From DATGMP01 sp035293565 (GTDB lineage Bacteria > Pseudomonadota > Alphaproteobacteria > BOG-932 > Roseiterribacteraceae), in contig DATGMP010000060.1 in the NCBI GenBank assembly GCA_035293565.1, positions 29,949 to 93,948 on the forward strand: a DNA stretch of 64,000 nt, in the 5' to 3' direction. Below are positions 7,686 to 16,771 of this stretch, piece after piece (the stretch's first letter is position 1; the number at the start of each line of letters is the position of its first letter). The position numbers were made by a program, and so were the translations under genes. The notes below the pieces were generated by a model. It was not told where the DNA came from. It saw nothing but the letters and a program-made list of their open reading frames with translations, and searched no databases.

Positions 7686-8812
7686 TCGAGATGATCGACC
7701 GCAGCAAGACGCATGAGGTAATGGCGCGACAGACGCACGACGATCTCGCCCGCGCCGAGTTCATCGTCGGGCTGAAGCGCGATCTGCGCGCCCTGTCGAA
7801 GGGCAATGCGACGGCCTATGCGAAACGGATCGAACCTGACTTCAAGGCTAAAAACGGCCGCGCGCCAGGCACGGTCGCGGAGATCGGCGCCGAGATGGAG
7901 CGGCAGCCCTATTACCGGCTGTGGAGCGCCCTCAATCGGACCGCGCAGGACATGATGTGGCAGGCGGTCGAGAGCACGATCGACCACGATTTGCCGCGCA
8001 TGCTCGATGCGGCCGAGAGGTTGACCCGCGGCCGCAACAAGATGGGTTCCCTCGAGCTCGATCCAGACTTCACGCCCCCGCCGGACCTTCTGGTCGCCAA
8101 CATCCATTGCCAGCCGGGCGGGTATATGCGCGAAGATTGGGCTGGCGACATCAAGGCGGGCGCGCTTTATGAAAGCGGCGGCAACATATATTCGCTCGGC
8201 ACGGGCATCGGCGCCAAGGACAGCAAGGCCGGCGCGGTGATCAAATTCCTCGCCGACCGCCACCCCGATTTCCGACCGTCCCGCATCCTCGATCTCGGCT
8301 GCTCGGCCGGCGGCGCGTCCGTCGGCTACGCCGCCCATTTTCCCGATGCGGAGGTCCATGCCGTCGACGCCGGACCGGCCATTCTCCGCTACGCGCATGC
8401 GCGCGCCGAGGCATTGGGCGTCGCGGTGCATTTCCACCAGATGGATGTCGGCGCGCTCAAATTCGCCGAAGGCGACTTCGATCTCGTCGTCTCCCACAAT
8501 GTGATGCACGAGATCTCCGTCGCCACGCTCGCACGCATGCTCGCCGAATCGCACCGCGTGCTGCGGCCGGGCGGAATCGCCCTGCACCAGGATGTGCCGA
8601 TCAAAGGAGACCGCACGCTGTTCGAGCGCTACATGTTCAGTTGGGAGACTCGTAACAATAACGAGCCCTTCTGGGAGGTCTTCGCGGAAGCCAATGTCGG
8701 CGCGCTGATGAAGGCAGCGGGCTTCGCGGAAGGCTCGATCGTCGAAACGCAGATTCCGAAGCTGGACGGCCCCGGCGCTTGGTACGTGGCGATGGGCGCG
8801 AAGTCAGCCTAG
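7682..8812 (+). CDS. Class I SAM methyltransferase, cluster-specific family (copy 1)
   Basis: A protein of about 376 residues: an N-terminal helical domain of about 150 residues (KRIEPDFKAKNGRAPGTV, then MMWQAVE), a linker NIHCQPGGYM, then a Rossmann methyltransferase domain with SAM motif I ILDLGCSAGG and acidic motif II EVHAVDAG. The NNNEP signature at 325-329 is shared by all four methyltransferases of this cluster. The methyl acceptor is unknown. The GTG start overlaps the lyase stop; an in-frame ATG lies at 7691. The 3' end overlaps the convergent aldehyde dehydrogenase gene by 9 bp. Confidence 0.75.
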   Translation: MIEMIDRSKTHEVMARQTHDDLARAEFIVGLKRDLRALSKGNATAYAKRIEPDFKAKNGRAPGTVAEIGAEMERQPYYRLWSALNRTAQDMMWQAVESTIDHDLPRMLDAAERLTRGRNKMGSLELDPDFTPPPDLLVANIHCQPGGYMREDWAGDIKAGALYESGGNIYSLGTGIGAKDSKAGAVIKFLADRHPDFRPSRILDLGCSAGGASVGYAAHFPDAEVHAVDAGPAILRYAHARAEALGVAVHFHQMDVGALKFAEGDFDLVVSHNVMHEISVATLARMLAESHRVLRPGGIALHQDVPIKGDRTLFERYMFSWETRNNNEPFWEVFAEANVGALMKAAGFAEGSIVETQIPKLDGPGAWYVAMGAKSA

Positions 8813-10321
8813 TCCCAGCCGGGTCATCGCGACCGACTCCACCGGAATCGTCGTAGTCTTCTCCACGGTATAGAACTGCATTGAGGAATGGCCGCCCTCG
8901 CGTCCCATACCCGACTCCTTGACCCCGCCGAAAGGCGCGCGCAGCTCCCGCACCATCGGCGTGTTCACCCAGACGACACCGCTGCTGATCGCCCGGCTGG
9001 CTTTGAGCGCGGTCGCGAGATCTTCGCTCCAGACATAGGAGACGAGGCCGTAGCGCGAATTGTTGGCGATCCCGATCGCCTCCTCGAACCCGTCGAAGAC
9101 AAGGAAGGTGGCAAAGGGGCCGAACACCTCCTCCTGGCAAATTCGCGCATCATTTCCGGGCGCCAGAACCGCAGTCGGTTGCATGTAGCTGCCGCGCGCG
9201 AAACCTTCCGCCAGTCTCCCGCCGACGAGAAGCCGCGCGCCGTCCGCCAGGGCCACATCGACATAGGACAGCACGCGATCGAGATGCGTTCGAAAGGCAA
9301 GCGGCCCGATCTCGGTGTTGGGGTCCATCGGATCTCCGATGCGCAGCTTGCGCGTCCGTTCGACGAAAGCGGCGATGAAGTCGTCGGCGATCGCGCGGTC
9401 GACGAGAATGCGCGAGCCGGCCAGGCATTGCTGGCCGTTGTTGGAGAAAATTCCGAGCAACGCGCCATCGAGCGCGCGGTCGAAATCGGCGGAGCCGAAA
9501 ATGATGTTCGCCGACTTTCCGCCTAGCTCGAGCGAGCAGGGCTTTAGGCCGGCACCTGCAGCGGCCATGATCGTACGGCCGGTCACGGTGCCGCCGGTGA
9601 AGGACACGAGATCGATGTCCGGGTGACGGACCAGCGCGTCGCCGGTGACCGCGCCTCGCCCGTTCACCATATTGACCACCCCGTCCGGTATGCCTGCTTC
9701 TCGGATCAACTCCATCAGGCGCGCGACGGCGAGCGGCGTCTGCTCCGACGGCTTCACCACGCAGCTATTGCCGAAGGCGATGCAGCCCGCGATCTTCATC
9801 GATGTGAGCGCCAAGGGAGCGTTCCACGGCCCGATCAGCGCGGCGACGCCGACCGGCTCGCGCGTGACCAAGGTCAGATAACGCGAATCCTGCGTATGAA
9901 CCTGGCCCGCATATTGGCCGATGAATTCGGCAAAAAAATCGAAATTGTACGCTGTGCGCGGGATCTGCCCGTTAGCGAGATGGCGCATCGGAATGCCCGA
10001 ATTGAGGCATTCGAGCCACGCAAGCTCACGCGCATTCTGGCGGATCAGCCCCGCCAGACGGCGCAAGACCTGTTGCCGCTCGGCGACCTCGGCGCGCCGC
10101 CAGGTACCTTTCGTGAAAACGTCGCGGGCGGCGTGGACGGCCTCGTCGACCTGGGCCGCATCCGATTCCTCGAGTTCGCTGACCTGCTCTTCCGTCGCGG
10201 GATAGATGACCGGAAGCACGTGGCCGCGGCCTGCCGGACGGAACGCGCCATCGAGGAAGGCAGTGACCCTTGTCGGGATCGGAAAATCCGCCTGAACGCC
10301 GGCTGCCGGCTCATTGTTCAT
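8804..10321 (-). CDS. NAD(P)-dependent aldehyde dehydrogenase
   Basis: A 505-residue aldehyde dehydrogenase with E265 in SLELGGKSAN and the catalytic C299 in NNGQQCLAGSR. The size and motifs match broad-specificity betaine-aldehyde/hydroxymuconic-semialdehyde-type enzymes, which oxidise aldehydes to acids in ring-cleavage and side-chain pathways. The ATG at 10321 is chosen over an upstream one because AGGAGG sits 4 bp ahead of it. It diverges from the racemase-fold gene. A minus-strand TTGGCG-16-TATAAG promoter can be read across 10383-10410, enclosing the shared CCGGACAAAT element. The actual aldehyde is unknown. Confidence 0.9.
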   Translation of the reverse strand: MNNEPAAGVQADFPIPTRVTAFLDGAFRPAGRGHVLPVIYPATEEQVSELEESDAAQVDEAVHAARDVFTKGTWRRAEVAERQQVLRRLAGLIRQNARELAWLECLNSGIPMRHLANGQIPRTAYNFDFFAEFIGQYAGQVHTQDSRYLTLVTREPVGVAALIGPWNAPLALTSMKIAGCIAFGNSCVVKPSEQTPLAVARLMELIREAGIPDGVVNMVNGRGAVTGDALVRHPDIDLVSFTGGTVTGRTIMAAAGAGLKPCSLELGGKSANIIFGSADFDRALDGALLGIFSNNGQQCLAGSRILVDRAIADDFIAAFVERTRKLRIGDPMDPNTEIGPLAFRTHLDRVLSYVDVALADGARLLVGGRLAEGFARGSYMQPTAVLAPGNDARICQEEVFGPFATFLVFDGFEEAIGIANNSRYGLVSYVWSEDLATALKASRAISSGVVWVNTPMVRELRAPFGGVKESGMGREGGHSSMQFYTVEKTTTIPVESVAMTRLGLG

Positions 10322-10372
10322 CAGGCCTCCTGCTGTTGCATTTCGACGCAAGACAAGCGCGCCGTGATCGGG

Positions 10373-10400
10373 TTATGCTCGCTTATATGACCGGACAAAT
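10373..10400. promoter_or_regulatory. Divergent promoter with shared GACCGGACAAAT element
   Basis: The element at 10388-10400 (TGACCGGACAAAT) lies between the aldehyde dehydrogenase and the racemase-fold gene. On the minus strand it falls between a -35 (TTGGCG) and a -10 (TATAAG). On the plus strand it follows TTATGC/TTATAT and covers the ATG at 10387, so a bound protein would block both directions. Confidence 0.5.
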
Positions 10401-11184
10401 CGACGCCAAGGCAAGTGTTTCGCCGGATGCGCGGAACAGCCGGGAATATGGTCGCGCGGGTCTCTTCGGCATCCTGACGCCGCAGGGCAACCCCACCGTC
10501 GAACCCGAAATGCGCGTTCTTCTGCCGACGCGCAGCGCAATGCTGGTCTCTCGCCTGACCAGCCGATGCGGCTCCCTCCGCGAGAGGCTGGTCGAATATT
10601 CCGATCGCCTTGGGGATTATATCGCCCATTTCGACGGCGTGCGGTTCGATGCCGTCGCGTTCGCCTGCACCGGCTCATCCTATCTGATCGGTCCGGAGAC
10701 GGAGCGGCGGCGAATCGCCGCCATCGAGGATACGAAAGGCTACCCGATCATCACCGCCGCCGCCGCGATCGAGGCGGCGCTGCATCGTCTGGGCGCGGCT
10801 TCGCTGGCGCTGATCTCGCCCTATCCTTCCTGGCTCACCGAGGCATCGCGCGCCCATTGGGAGCGCGCCGGCTTTCGGATATCCGCTCTCCTCCAGCTTC
10901 CCTCGGGACAGGGCGAGACGTACGGCATATACGGCCTGACCAGCGAGACGATATTGAGGATTGCCGCCGACTTTGGTCCCGGAGGCGCCGATGCCGTCCT
11001 CGTGACCGGGACCGGGATGCCCAGTCTTCGAACGATCCTGGCGCTCGAGCCCAGGCTCGGCATACCCGTCCTCTCTTCGAATCTCTGCCTGGCCTGGATT
11101 CTGGCCGACAAGCTGGGAATCGCGGCGGCAGGCGCGGAATCGCGCCTCCTCGGCGGCTGGGCCGAACGCCTCGCCATCGCATGA
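10387..11184 (+). CDS. Asp/Glu racemase-fold enzyme (maleate isomerase/arylmalonate decarboxylase-like)
   Basis: A protein of 265 residues from the ATG at 10387 (an alternative ATG is at 10375) of the maleate cis-trans isomerase and arylmalonate decarboxylase group. The first catalytic cysteine is present, C94 in FACTGSS, and the ISPYPSWL block is typical. The position of the second cysteine reads VTGTGMPSLR (206-215), so the two-base isomerase mechanism cannot operate in the usual way; decarboxylation, one-base isomerisation or hydrolysis are alternatives. Its stop overlaps the ATG of the FAD monooxygenase. No clear ribosome site precedes either start, so a leaderless transcript is possible. 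Confidence 0.75.
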   Translation: MTGQIDAKASVSPDARNSREYGRAGLFGILTPQGNPTVEPEMRVLLPTRSAMLVSRLTSRCGSLRERLVEYSDRLGDYIAHFDGVRFDAVAFACTGSSYLIGPETERRRIAAIEDTKGYPIITAAAAIEAALHRLGAASLALISPYPSWLTEASRAHWERAGFRISALLQLPSGQGETYGIYGLTSETILRIAADFGPGGADAVLVTGTGMPSLRTILALEPRLGIPVLSSNLCLAWILADKLGIAAAGAESRLLGGWAERLAIA

Positions 11185-12356
11185 AGCCTGTCCTCATCAT
11201 CGGCGGCGGACCGGTCGGACTCACGGCGGCGCTTTGCCTCGCCGATACGGGCATACCTGTGAAGCTGTTCGAGGCCGAGCCTGCCATTTCGGAGGACCTT
11301 CGCGCCTCCACCTTCCATCCGCCGACATTGGACATGCTCGACCGGTTCGGGCTGGGCACCGCGCTGGTCGCCCAAGGGCTCGTCACGCCGAGTTGGCAGA
11401 TCCGCCTGCATGAGACCGGCGAGCGAGCCGTGTTCGACCTCTCGGTCCTGAAGGGCGAGACCAACCATCCCTACCGTCTTCAATGCGAGCAGCAGAAACT
11501 GCAAAGGCTGCTGATGGCGCGATTGCAAGACCATCCCGACGTCGAGATTCATTTTGGCAATCGGGTGCAAACAGTCAGGCAAGATTCGGACTCCGTCGCG
11601 GTCGGGATCGCTGGCGCGGAGGTCGAGGGGAGCTGGCTCATCGGCGCGGACGGATCGCGCAGCATCGTGCGCCAGAGCCTCGGCATCGGCTTCGGCGGCG
11701 AGACCTATCCGGAGACCACGATCCTCGTCACGACCGATTTCGATTTTGCAACGACCCTGGAGGGGCTCTCGGGCGTCAATTACGTCTGGTCGCCGGTCGG
11801 TACCTTCAGCCTTCTTCGGCTGCCGGAGGTGTGGCGCTGCAGCTTTTACCCGCGGCCCGGGCAAAGCCTGGAAGAAGCAATGGACGAAGACGCGATTGAG
11901 GCGCAGCTCCAGAGCGTCGTTCCGCGACAGCGGCGCTACAACGTCGTGCACAAGCGCTCCTACCGCATCCATCAGCGCGTCGCCGACACCTATCGTGTGG
12001 GGCGCATGTTGCTGGCCGGCGATGCCGTGCATCTCAATAGCCCAAGCGGCGGCATGGGGATGAACGGCGGCATCCACGATGCCTTCAACCTCACCGAGAA
12101 GCTCGCGCGGGTGATCGACGGCGGGGACCCTGCGCTGCTCGACCTCTATGTCCGCCAGCGGCGGCCGATCGCGATCGAGCATGTCATCGCCCAGGCCGAC
12201 CGCAACCGCCGCCGGATGCGCGAGACCGACCCGGACCGCCGCCGCGCGATGCTGCAGGACCTGCAGCGCACCGCAGCCGACCCTGAGCGCGCCCGCGATT
12301 ATCTTCTGAATACCGCCATGATCACCGGCCTGCGCCAAGCGGCGGCGATAAAGTGA
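11181..12356 (+). CDS. FAD-dependent aromatic-type monooxygenase
   Basis: A 391-residue flavoprotein monooxygenase of the p-hydroxybenzoate hydroxylase/UbiH class. The N-terminal GGGPVGLTAA (8-17) binds FAD, GADGSR is the mid-protein NAD(P)H/FAD motif, and GDAVHLNSPSGGMGMNGG is the conserved flavin pyrophosphate loop. Such enzymes hydroxylate activated rings, or open heteroaromatic rings, using NAD(P)H and O2. It is the clearest hint that a cyclic or aromatic compound enters the pathway. The start ATG overlaps the previous stop (ATGA), so it is co-translated with the racemase-fold enzyme. Confidence 0.85.
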   Translation: MKPVLIIGGGPVGLTAALCLADTGIPVKLFEAEPAISEDLRASTFHPPTLDMLDRFGLGTALVAQGLVTPSWQIRLHETGERAVFDLSVLKGETNHPYRLQCEQQKLQRLLMARLQDHPDVEIHFGNRVQTVRQDSDSVAVGIAGAEVEGSWLIGADGSRSIVRQSLGIGFGGETYPETTILVTTDFDFATTLEGLSGVNYVWSPVGTFSLLRLPEVWRCSFYPRPGQSLEEAMDEDAIEAQLQSVVPRQRRYNVVHKRSYRIHQRVADTYRVGRMLLAGDAVHLNSPSGGMGMNGGIHDAFNLTEKLARVIDGGDPALLDLYVRQRRPIAIEHVIAQADRNRRRMRETDPDRRRAMLQDLQRTAADPERARDYLLNTAMITGLRQAAAIK

Positions 12357-12378
12357 CCGCTCGCCATGCGGAAGGCAT

Positions 12379-12399
12379 TAGGATAGGTTCGGACAAATG
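12379..12399 (+). promoter_or_regulatory. Shared GTTCGGACAAATG element fused to MFS start codon
   Basis: A -10-like TAGGAT (12379-12384) is followed by GTTCGGACAAATG (12387-12399), whose last three bases are the start codon of the MFS gene. There is no purine-rich ribosome site, so the message would be leaderless or nearly so. Confidence 0.5.
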
Positions 12400-13755
12400 A
12401 CCGGTATCGATCGCTTGGCGCCGCAGCGCTCCGGCCTTTACGCCTGGTACGTCGCGCTGTTGCTGACTTTGGTTCAGATCGTCTCTTACATGGACCGGTT
12501 TCTGCCCAGCCTCCTGGTGCAGCCGATCAAGCGCGATCTGGCCCTGAGCGATTTCCAGATCGGGCTTCTGCTCGGCCCCGCTTTCGTTCTGTTCTACATC
12601 TCGCTGGGCATACCGGTCGGCTGGCTGGCGGACCGGATGAGCCGGCGGACGATTCTCGCCGCCGGCATCAGCATATGGTGCGCCATGACGGCGCTCGGCG
12701 CCGCGGCGAAAGGCTTTCTGCCGCTCTTCGGCACGCGCCTCGGGGTTGGCATCGGCGAGGCCAGCGTGGCACCTGCCTCGATCTCGCTCATCAGCGATTA
12801 TTTTCCGCGCGAGCGGCGGGCGCGAGCGATCAGCCTTTTCATGAGCGGCACCTTCCTCGGAGCAGGAGGCGCCTTCCTCTTCTTCGGCCCGCTCGTCCGC
12901 TACATTCAGTCCCTGCCCCCGGTCACGGTGCCGCTCTTGGGCACCGTGCAGTCCTGGCGGCTCTGCTTCCTCCTGATCGGTGTGCCCGGGCTCGTGCTGA
13001 CGCTGCTGATGCTGACCGTCCGAGAGCCGGCGCGGCTCGACCGGACCGATGCCGGCGTTTCGTTCAAGGATGCGCTCCTGTTCGTCGGCCGGCGCTGGCG
13101 CGCCTTCGGGACGCTCTTCGTCGCCTCCGCCTGCAATCTCACCATGGGCGCCCTCGCCTTCTGGAATGTCGCGCTGTTCAAGCGGACATGGGATTGGGAC
13201 GTCGGACGGGTCGGCGAGGCGGTCGGGGTCATTCTGCTCACCGCCGGCCCGCTCGGCACCCTGCTCGGCATTTGGCTGACCAATCGCGCGGCGAGCGCCG
13301 GGCAGCGCGATGCCACACTGCGCGCCCTGTTCGTCGGTCTCGTCATCGGCGTGCCCGCCTATACCGCCTTTCCGCTGATGCCGAGCGCCGGCGGAGGGCT
13401 GGCCGCTCTTTTCGCCGCCCATATCGGCCAGGCGATGGCGACCGCCGCGGGGCCCGCCACCTTGGTGATGCTGGCGCCAGGCCAGTTCCGCGCCCAAACG
13501 ACCGCGCTCTACTACCTCGTCATCAGTATCACGAGTCAATTGCTTGGGCCGCCGTTGGTCGGGCTCATGACCGATGGCTTCGGCGATCCGGCAGCACTCC
13601 GATACGCGGTGTCGCTGGAAGCGGTGATCGTCGGCATCCCGTCGCTAATCCTGGTGTGGCTCGGCTTCGCGGCCTATCGCCGGACAGTCGTCGAGCTCGA
13701 CGCCGCCTTGGCCGCCCCGGAGCCGATGCCGGTCCTGGCGCAAGGAGTTGCCTGA
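12397..13755 (+). CDS. MFS transporter, Spinster-like (copy 1)
   Basis: A 452-residue inner-membrane carrier with about 12 hydrophobic segments. The loop motif GIPVGWLADRMSRRTI and VGIGEASVAPASISLISDYF are the signatures of the Spinster/phthalate-permease-like MFS group, common in sphingomonad and caulobacter catabolic clusters. It likely imports the pathway substrate or a precursor. It leads an operon with methyltransferase copy 2, a small helical protein, a cupin and an SDR, the first junction overlapping by 1 bp (TGATG). A paralogue is at 22798. Confidence 0.88.
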   Translation: MTGIDRLAPQRSGLYAWYVALLLTLVQIVSYMDRFLPSLLVQPIKRDLALSDFQIGLLLGPAFVLFYISLGIPVGWLADRMSRRTILAAGISIWCAMTALGAAAKGFLPLFGTRLGVGIGEASVAPASISLISDYFPRERRARAISLFMSGTFLGAGGAFLFFGPLVRYIQSLPPVTVPLLGTVQSWRLCFLLIGVPGLVLTLLMLTVREPARLDRTDAGVSFKDALLFVGRRWRAFGTLFVASACNLTMGALAFWNVALFKRTWDWDVGRVGEAVGVILLTAGPLGTLLGIWLTNRAASAGQRDATLRALFVGLVIGVPAYTAFPLMPSAGGGLAALFAAHIGQAMATAAGPATLVMLAPGQFRAQTTALYYLVISITSQLLGPPLVGLMTDGFGDPAALRYAVSLEAVIVGIPSLILVWLGFAAYRRTVVELDAALAAPEPMPVLAQGVA

Positions 13756-14786
13756 TGGACATGACGCTCGAAAGCCGCGCCGCGCTCGATTTTGTGCTGA
13801 CGCTCCGCAAGCGCTGGGCAGACACGCTGTATCCGAAACTCAGGGCCGAGTTCGACGCGGAGGACGGCCGCGATAATGCACCGGAGGCCATCGCCGACCG
13901 AGTCCAGGCGCTGCCCGGCTATCCTGGCTTCGCCTGGCTGGAGCGCGGCTCGCAGAAGATGCTGTGGCGGGCCGCGATGGAGGCGGCCGGAAGCGCTCCC
14001 ATCCCGCAGAATCCCGGACCCGCCGCATTGGAGCTCGATCCGGGCCTCGCCTTGCCGGACTGGTACACGGAATGGGACATCCATCTGCAGCCCGGCGGCG
14101 TCTGGTCGGACGCCGCGGCAGCCCGGGTTTATGAGCTCGGCGCCAAGCTCGTGATGCTGGGCGACAATGACGATTATAAATTCCATCGCCTTTTCGTCGA
14201 AACGGCGATCCCACGGCGCGTCTATCGCCGCATCGTCGATCTGGGCTGCGGCTTCGGCAAGTCGACCTGGCCGCTGAAGAAGGCGTTTCCGCATGCGGAG
14301 GTGATCGGAATCGATCTGGCGCGGCCTTGCCTCGAGCTGGCGGCCGAGCGCGCCAGCGCCCAGGGGCTGCCGATCCGCTTCCGACAAGCGGACGCGACCG
14401 CGACGGGGCTCGAGGGCGGCGCAGCCGATCTCGTCACCTCGACCATGCTGATACACGAGCTGCCGCTGCCGGTCCTCGCCGATCTGTTCGTGGAGGCGGC
14501 GCGCCTGTTGGCGCCGGGCGGGCTCCTGCGCTTCCTCGATTTCCAGAAAACCGGGGATGCGTTTCGCGATCTGGCGATGGAGGAGCACGGGGCGCGCAAC
14601 AACGAGCCGTTCCTGCCGCCGATGATGGCGGCCGACACGGCCGCCATGGCGGAAGCGGCGGGTTTCACGAATGTGCGCTGGACGGCGTTCGACGAACGCG
14701 AAGCCGGTCGCCTGCCGCGCCTTGCTTGGCCCGCGCGGGCCGAATGGCATTTTCCCTGGGCCGTGCTGGAGGCCGAAAAGCCATGA
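13755..14786 (+). CDS. Class I SAM methyltransferase, cluster-specific family (copy 2)
   Basis: A 343-residue relative of the 7682, 16821 and 21372 proteins with a shorter and more diverged N-terminal domain. SAM motif I reads IVDLGCGFGKSTWP and motif II EVIGIDLA; the signature NNEP is at 282-285. The start is fixed by the TGATG junction with the transporter; the same frame is open far upstream but that part is only a shadow of the transporter gene. The stop overlaps the ATG of the small protein behind. Acceptor unknown. Confidence 0.75.
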   Translation: MDMTLESRAALDFVLTLRKRWADTLYPKLRAEFDAEDGRDNAPEAIADRVQALPGYPGFAWLERGSQKMLWRAAMEAAGSAPIPQNPGPAALELDPGLALPDWYTEWDIHLQPGGVWSDAAAARVYELGAKLVMLGDNDDYKFHRLFVETAIPRRVYRRIVDLGCGFGKSTWPLKKAFPHAEVIGIDLARPCLELAAERASAQGLPIRFRQADATATGLEGGAADLVTSTMLIHELPLPVLADLFVEAARLLAPGGLLRFLDFQKTGDAFRDLAMEEHGARNNEPFLPPMMAADTAAMAEAAGFTNVRWTAFDEREAGRLPRLAWPARAEWHFPWAVLEAEKP

Positions 14787-15085
14787 CGCGCGATCCGTCG
14801 GAATTCGCCGCACCGGACAATGCGGCGTTGGCTGGCCTCATCTTCGAGCTCGCTTCGCAGCTGCACGTCGAGCGGACGCGCCGCGCAGCGCTGGAGGCCG
14901 CCTTGGTGCAAAAAGGCATTGTGCGCGACGGCGAGATCGAATCGATCGTCCAACATGACGAATTCCGCGCGACCAACGGCGCGGCGCTCGACCGATCGAT
15001 CCGCAAGCTGATCGCGGTGTTGACCGAAGACGAGGACAGGCGGAGGCCGCTCAGAGCCGAAGCGTCGCGGCAAGGGGGCGCATGA
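14783..15085 (+). CDS. Small helical protein, cluster-specific (copy 1)
   Basis: A 100-residue charged protein without membrane segments. The central helix LAGLIFELASQLHVERTRRA matches the pattern seen in the 97-residue protein at 18009-18302 (LMTMILELSTELSVVYTRLD), followed in both by a leucine/glutamate heptad stretch and an acidic segment. It is co-translated with methyltransferase copy 2 (ATGA) and the cupin (ATGATG). A subunit or dimerisation partner of a neighbouring enzyme is a reasonable guess; no known family was recognised. Confidence 0.6.
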   Translation: MTRDPSEFAAPDNAALAGLIFELASQLHVERTRRAALEAALVQKGIVRDGEIESIVQHDEFRATNGAALDRSIRKLIAVLTEDEDRRRPLRAEASRQGGA

Positions 15086-15906
15086 TGTCGAGGCCCTGGA
15101 TCGAATTCGTGCAGTCACAGAATCTGCCCTGGAGACCGGACGTTCTGGAAGGCGTGCGCCCCGGCGTTTCGATCAAGGAGCTGAGCCGCGATGACGAGAC
15201 CGGCGCAACGAGCCTGCTCGTGCGCTATCCGGCTGGATGGAGCCAAGCAGGCGGTGCTCTGTCTGTGGATGAAGAGTTCCTCGTGCTCGACGGCGCGATC
15301 ATGATCGGAGCGCGCGACTATCGCGAGAAGAGCTACGCTCACCTTCCAGCCGGATATCCGCGCGGCGTGATGGCAACCGAATCCGGCGCGATTCTCCTGA
15401 CGTTTCTCTCAGGCCGACCCACGCCCGCGCCGGCGAGCACCTTCGATCCAGCCCGTCTCATCGAGCATCTGGATGTTTTCGCCGTACCCTACACCGGCAA
15501 TTTCCACCCAGAGTTTCCGCCCGGCGCCGGCCGCAAAAAGCTCTATGAGGATCCCGTCACGCGCGACCAGACATGGATTCTCGGCACCCTTCCCATGCGC
15601 TGGGCGGAACGGGCGGAAACGCACCCGGTCGTGGAGGAGATGTATCTGCTGAGCGGCGAATCGCACGGCAATCGCGGCGTCATGCGTCCCGGCGCCTATT
15701 TCTGGCGGCCGCCCGGAATCCGGCACGGTCCTTACGGCACGCTCACCGGCAATCTTTATTTCTTCCGTACCAAGGGCGGACCTTTGTCTACCGAATATGT
15801 CGATGCTGCAAAGCCCTTCCGCTGGTGGCCCGATTACGATCCGGTGCTGCCGGAAAGCATGGCGGTCGCACGCGGCGAAGGACCCAAGGCCCCGGCCTGC
15901 TGGTAA
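15082..15906 (+). CDS. Two-domain cupin (DUF4437-like)
   Basis: A 274-residue protein with two cupin-like barrels. The first contains YPAGWSQAGGALSVDEEFLVLDG (about 49-71), the second THPVVEEMYLLSGE and RPGAYFWRPPGIRHGPYG, where E and H residues could bind a metal. Proteins of this type are annotated as DUF4437 or acetylacetone-cleaving-like cupins; a dioxygenase or isomerase role is possible. It lies in an operon between the small protein and an SDR. The ATG at 15082 is directly followed by a second ATG. Confidence 0.65.
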   Translation: MMSRPWIEFVQSQNLPWRPDVLEGVRPGVSIKELSRDDETGATSLLVRYPAGWSQAGGALSVDEEFLVLDGAIMIGARDYREKSYAHLPAGYPRGVMATESGAILLTFLSGRPTPAPASTFDPARLIEHLDVFAVPYTGNFHPEFPPGAGRKKLYEDPVTRDQTWILGTLPMRWAERAETHPVVEEMYLLSGESHGNRGVMRPGAYFWRPPGIRHGPYGTLTGNLYFFRTKGGPLSTEYVDAAKPFRWWPDYDPVLPESMAVARGEGPKAPACW

Positions 15907-15919
15907 GGAGCGCGACCCC

Positions 15920-16771
15920 ATGTACCCCGATCTCGCTGGAAAGGTCGCCATCGTCACGGGCTCAGGCCGCCGCGCCGGGCTCGGCGAGGCCATCGCGAAG
16001 CGGCTCGCTGCCGAAGGTGCCCGGCTGGTCATACACGATCTCGGCCGCGTAAAGGACGAGACGGCGCCGGCGCACGGCGTCGGCACAGAGGACGAGATGG
16101 ACGGCATCGTCGCCGATATCCGCGCCGCGGGCGGCGAAGCCTCTATGTTCGCGGCCGATATGCGGATCGAGGCGGAGGTGGAGGCGCTGATTGAGCATGC
16201 GGTCGCGACCCATGGCCGGCTGGACATCCTCGTCAATAATGCGGGCGTCGGCTACATGTTCGGCCCGATCGTCGAGATGACCGAAGCGCGCTGGAACACG
16301 GTGCTCGACGTCAATCTGCGCGGCAGCTTCTTCGCGATCAAATTCGCCGCGCGCCGCATGATCGCACAGGAACCGCACGGAGATTGGGGACGCGGACGGA
16401 TCGTCTCGATCGCAAGCAAGGCAGGCAAATCTGCCTCCGCGCTGACCGGCGCTTACAGCGCGTCGAAACACGGGCTGATCGGCTTGACCCGCGCCGCAGC
16501 GCTGGAGCTCGGGCCGCACAAGATCAACGTCAACGCGATCTGCCCGAACCATGTGACGACGCAGCTCGGCGCGTGGCAAAACGATTTCATGTCGAAGGCG
16601 CGCGGCCAAACGTTGGATGAATATATGGCGGCGATGCGGGGCCGAATTCCGCTCGGCCGTCCCGGTCTGGTGGAGGACACGGCCAATGCCTGCGCGTTCC
16701 TGTGCTCCGGCCAGGCCAACTACATCACGGCCGAGGCGATGAACGTATCCGGCGGCGAGGAATATCATTGA
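15920..16771 (+). CDS. Short-chain dehydrogenase/reductase (copy 1)
   Basis: A 283-residue classical SDR. The N-terminal GSGRRAGLGEAIA binds the cofactor, NNAGVGYMFG is the NNAG motif, and Y179 and K183 in YSASK are catalytic. Its C-terminal half is almost the same as that of the SDR at 24484, both ending in AMNVSGGEEYH. It should oxidise a hydroxy intermediate to a ketone or reduce the ketone. An insertion after the cofactor loop (LGRVKDETAPAHGVGTEDEM) is shared by both copies. It is the last gene of the operon starting at 12397. Confidence 0.88.
   Translation: MYPDLAGKVAIVTGSGRRAGLGEAIAKRLAAEGARLVIHDLGRVKDETAPAHGVGTEDEMDGIVADIRAAGGEASMFAADMRIEAEVEALIEHAVATHGRLDILVNNAGVGYMFGPIVEMTEARWNTVLDVNLRGSFFAIKFAARRMIAQEPHGDWGRGRIVSIASKAGKSASALTGAYSASKHGLIGLTRAAALELGPHKINVNAICPNHVTTQLGAWQNDFMSKARGQTLDEYMAAMRGRIPLGRPGLVEDTANACAFLCSGQANYITAEAMNVSGGEEYH

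Noticed and set aside
12675..13754. Long N-terminal extension of methyltransferase copy 2 through the MFS gene
   Set aside because: The extension is Arg-rich shadow sequence; the TGATG junction at 13753-13757 gives a natural start.
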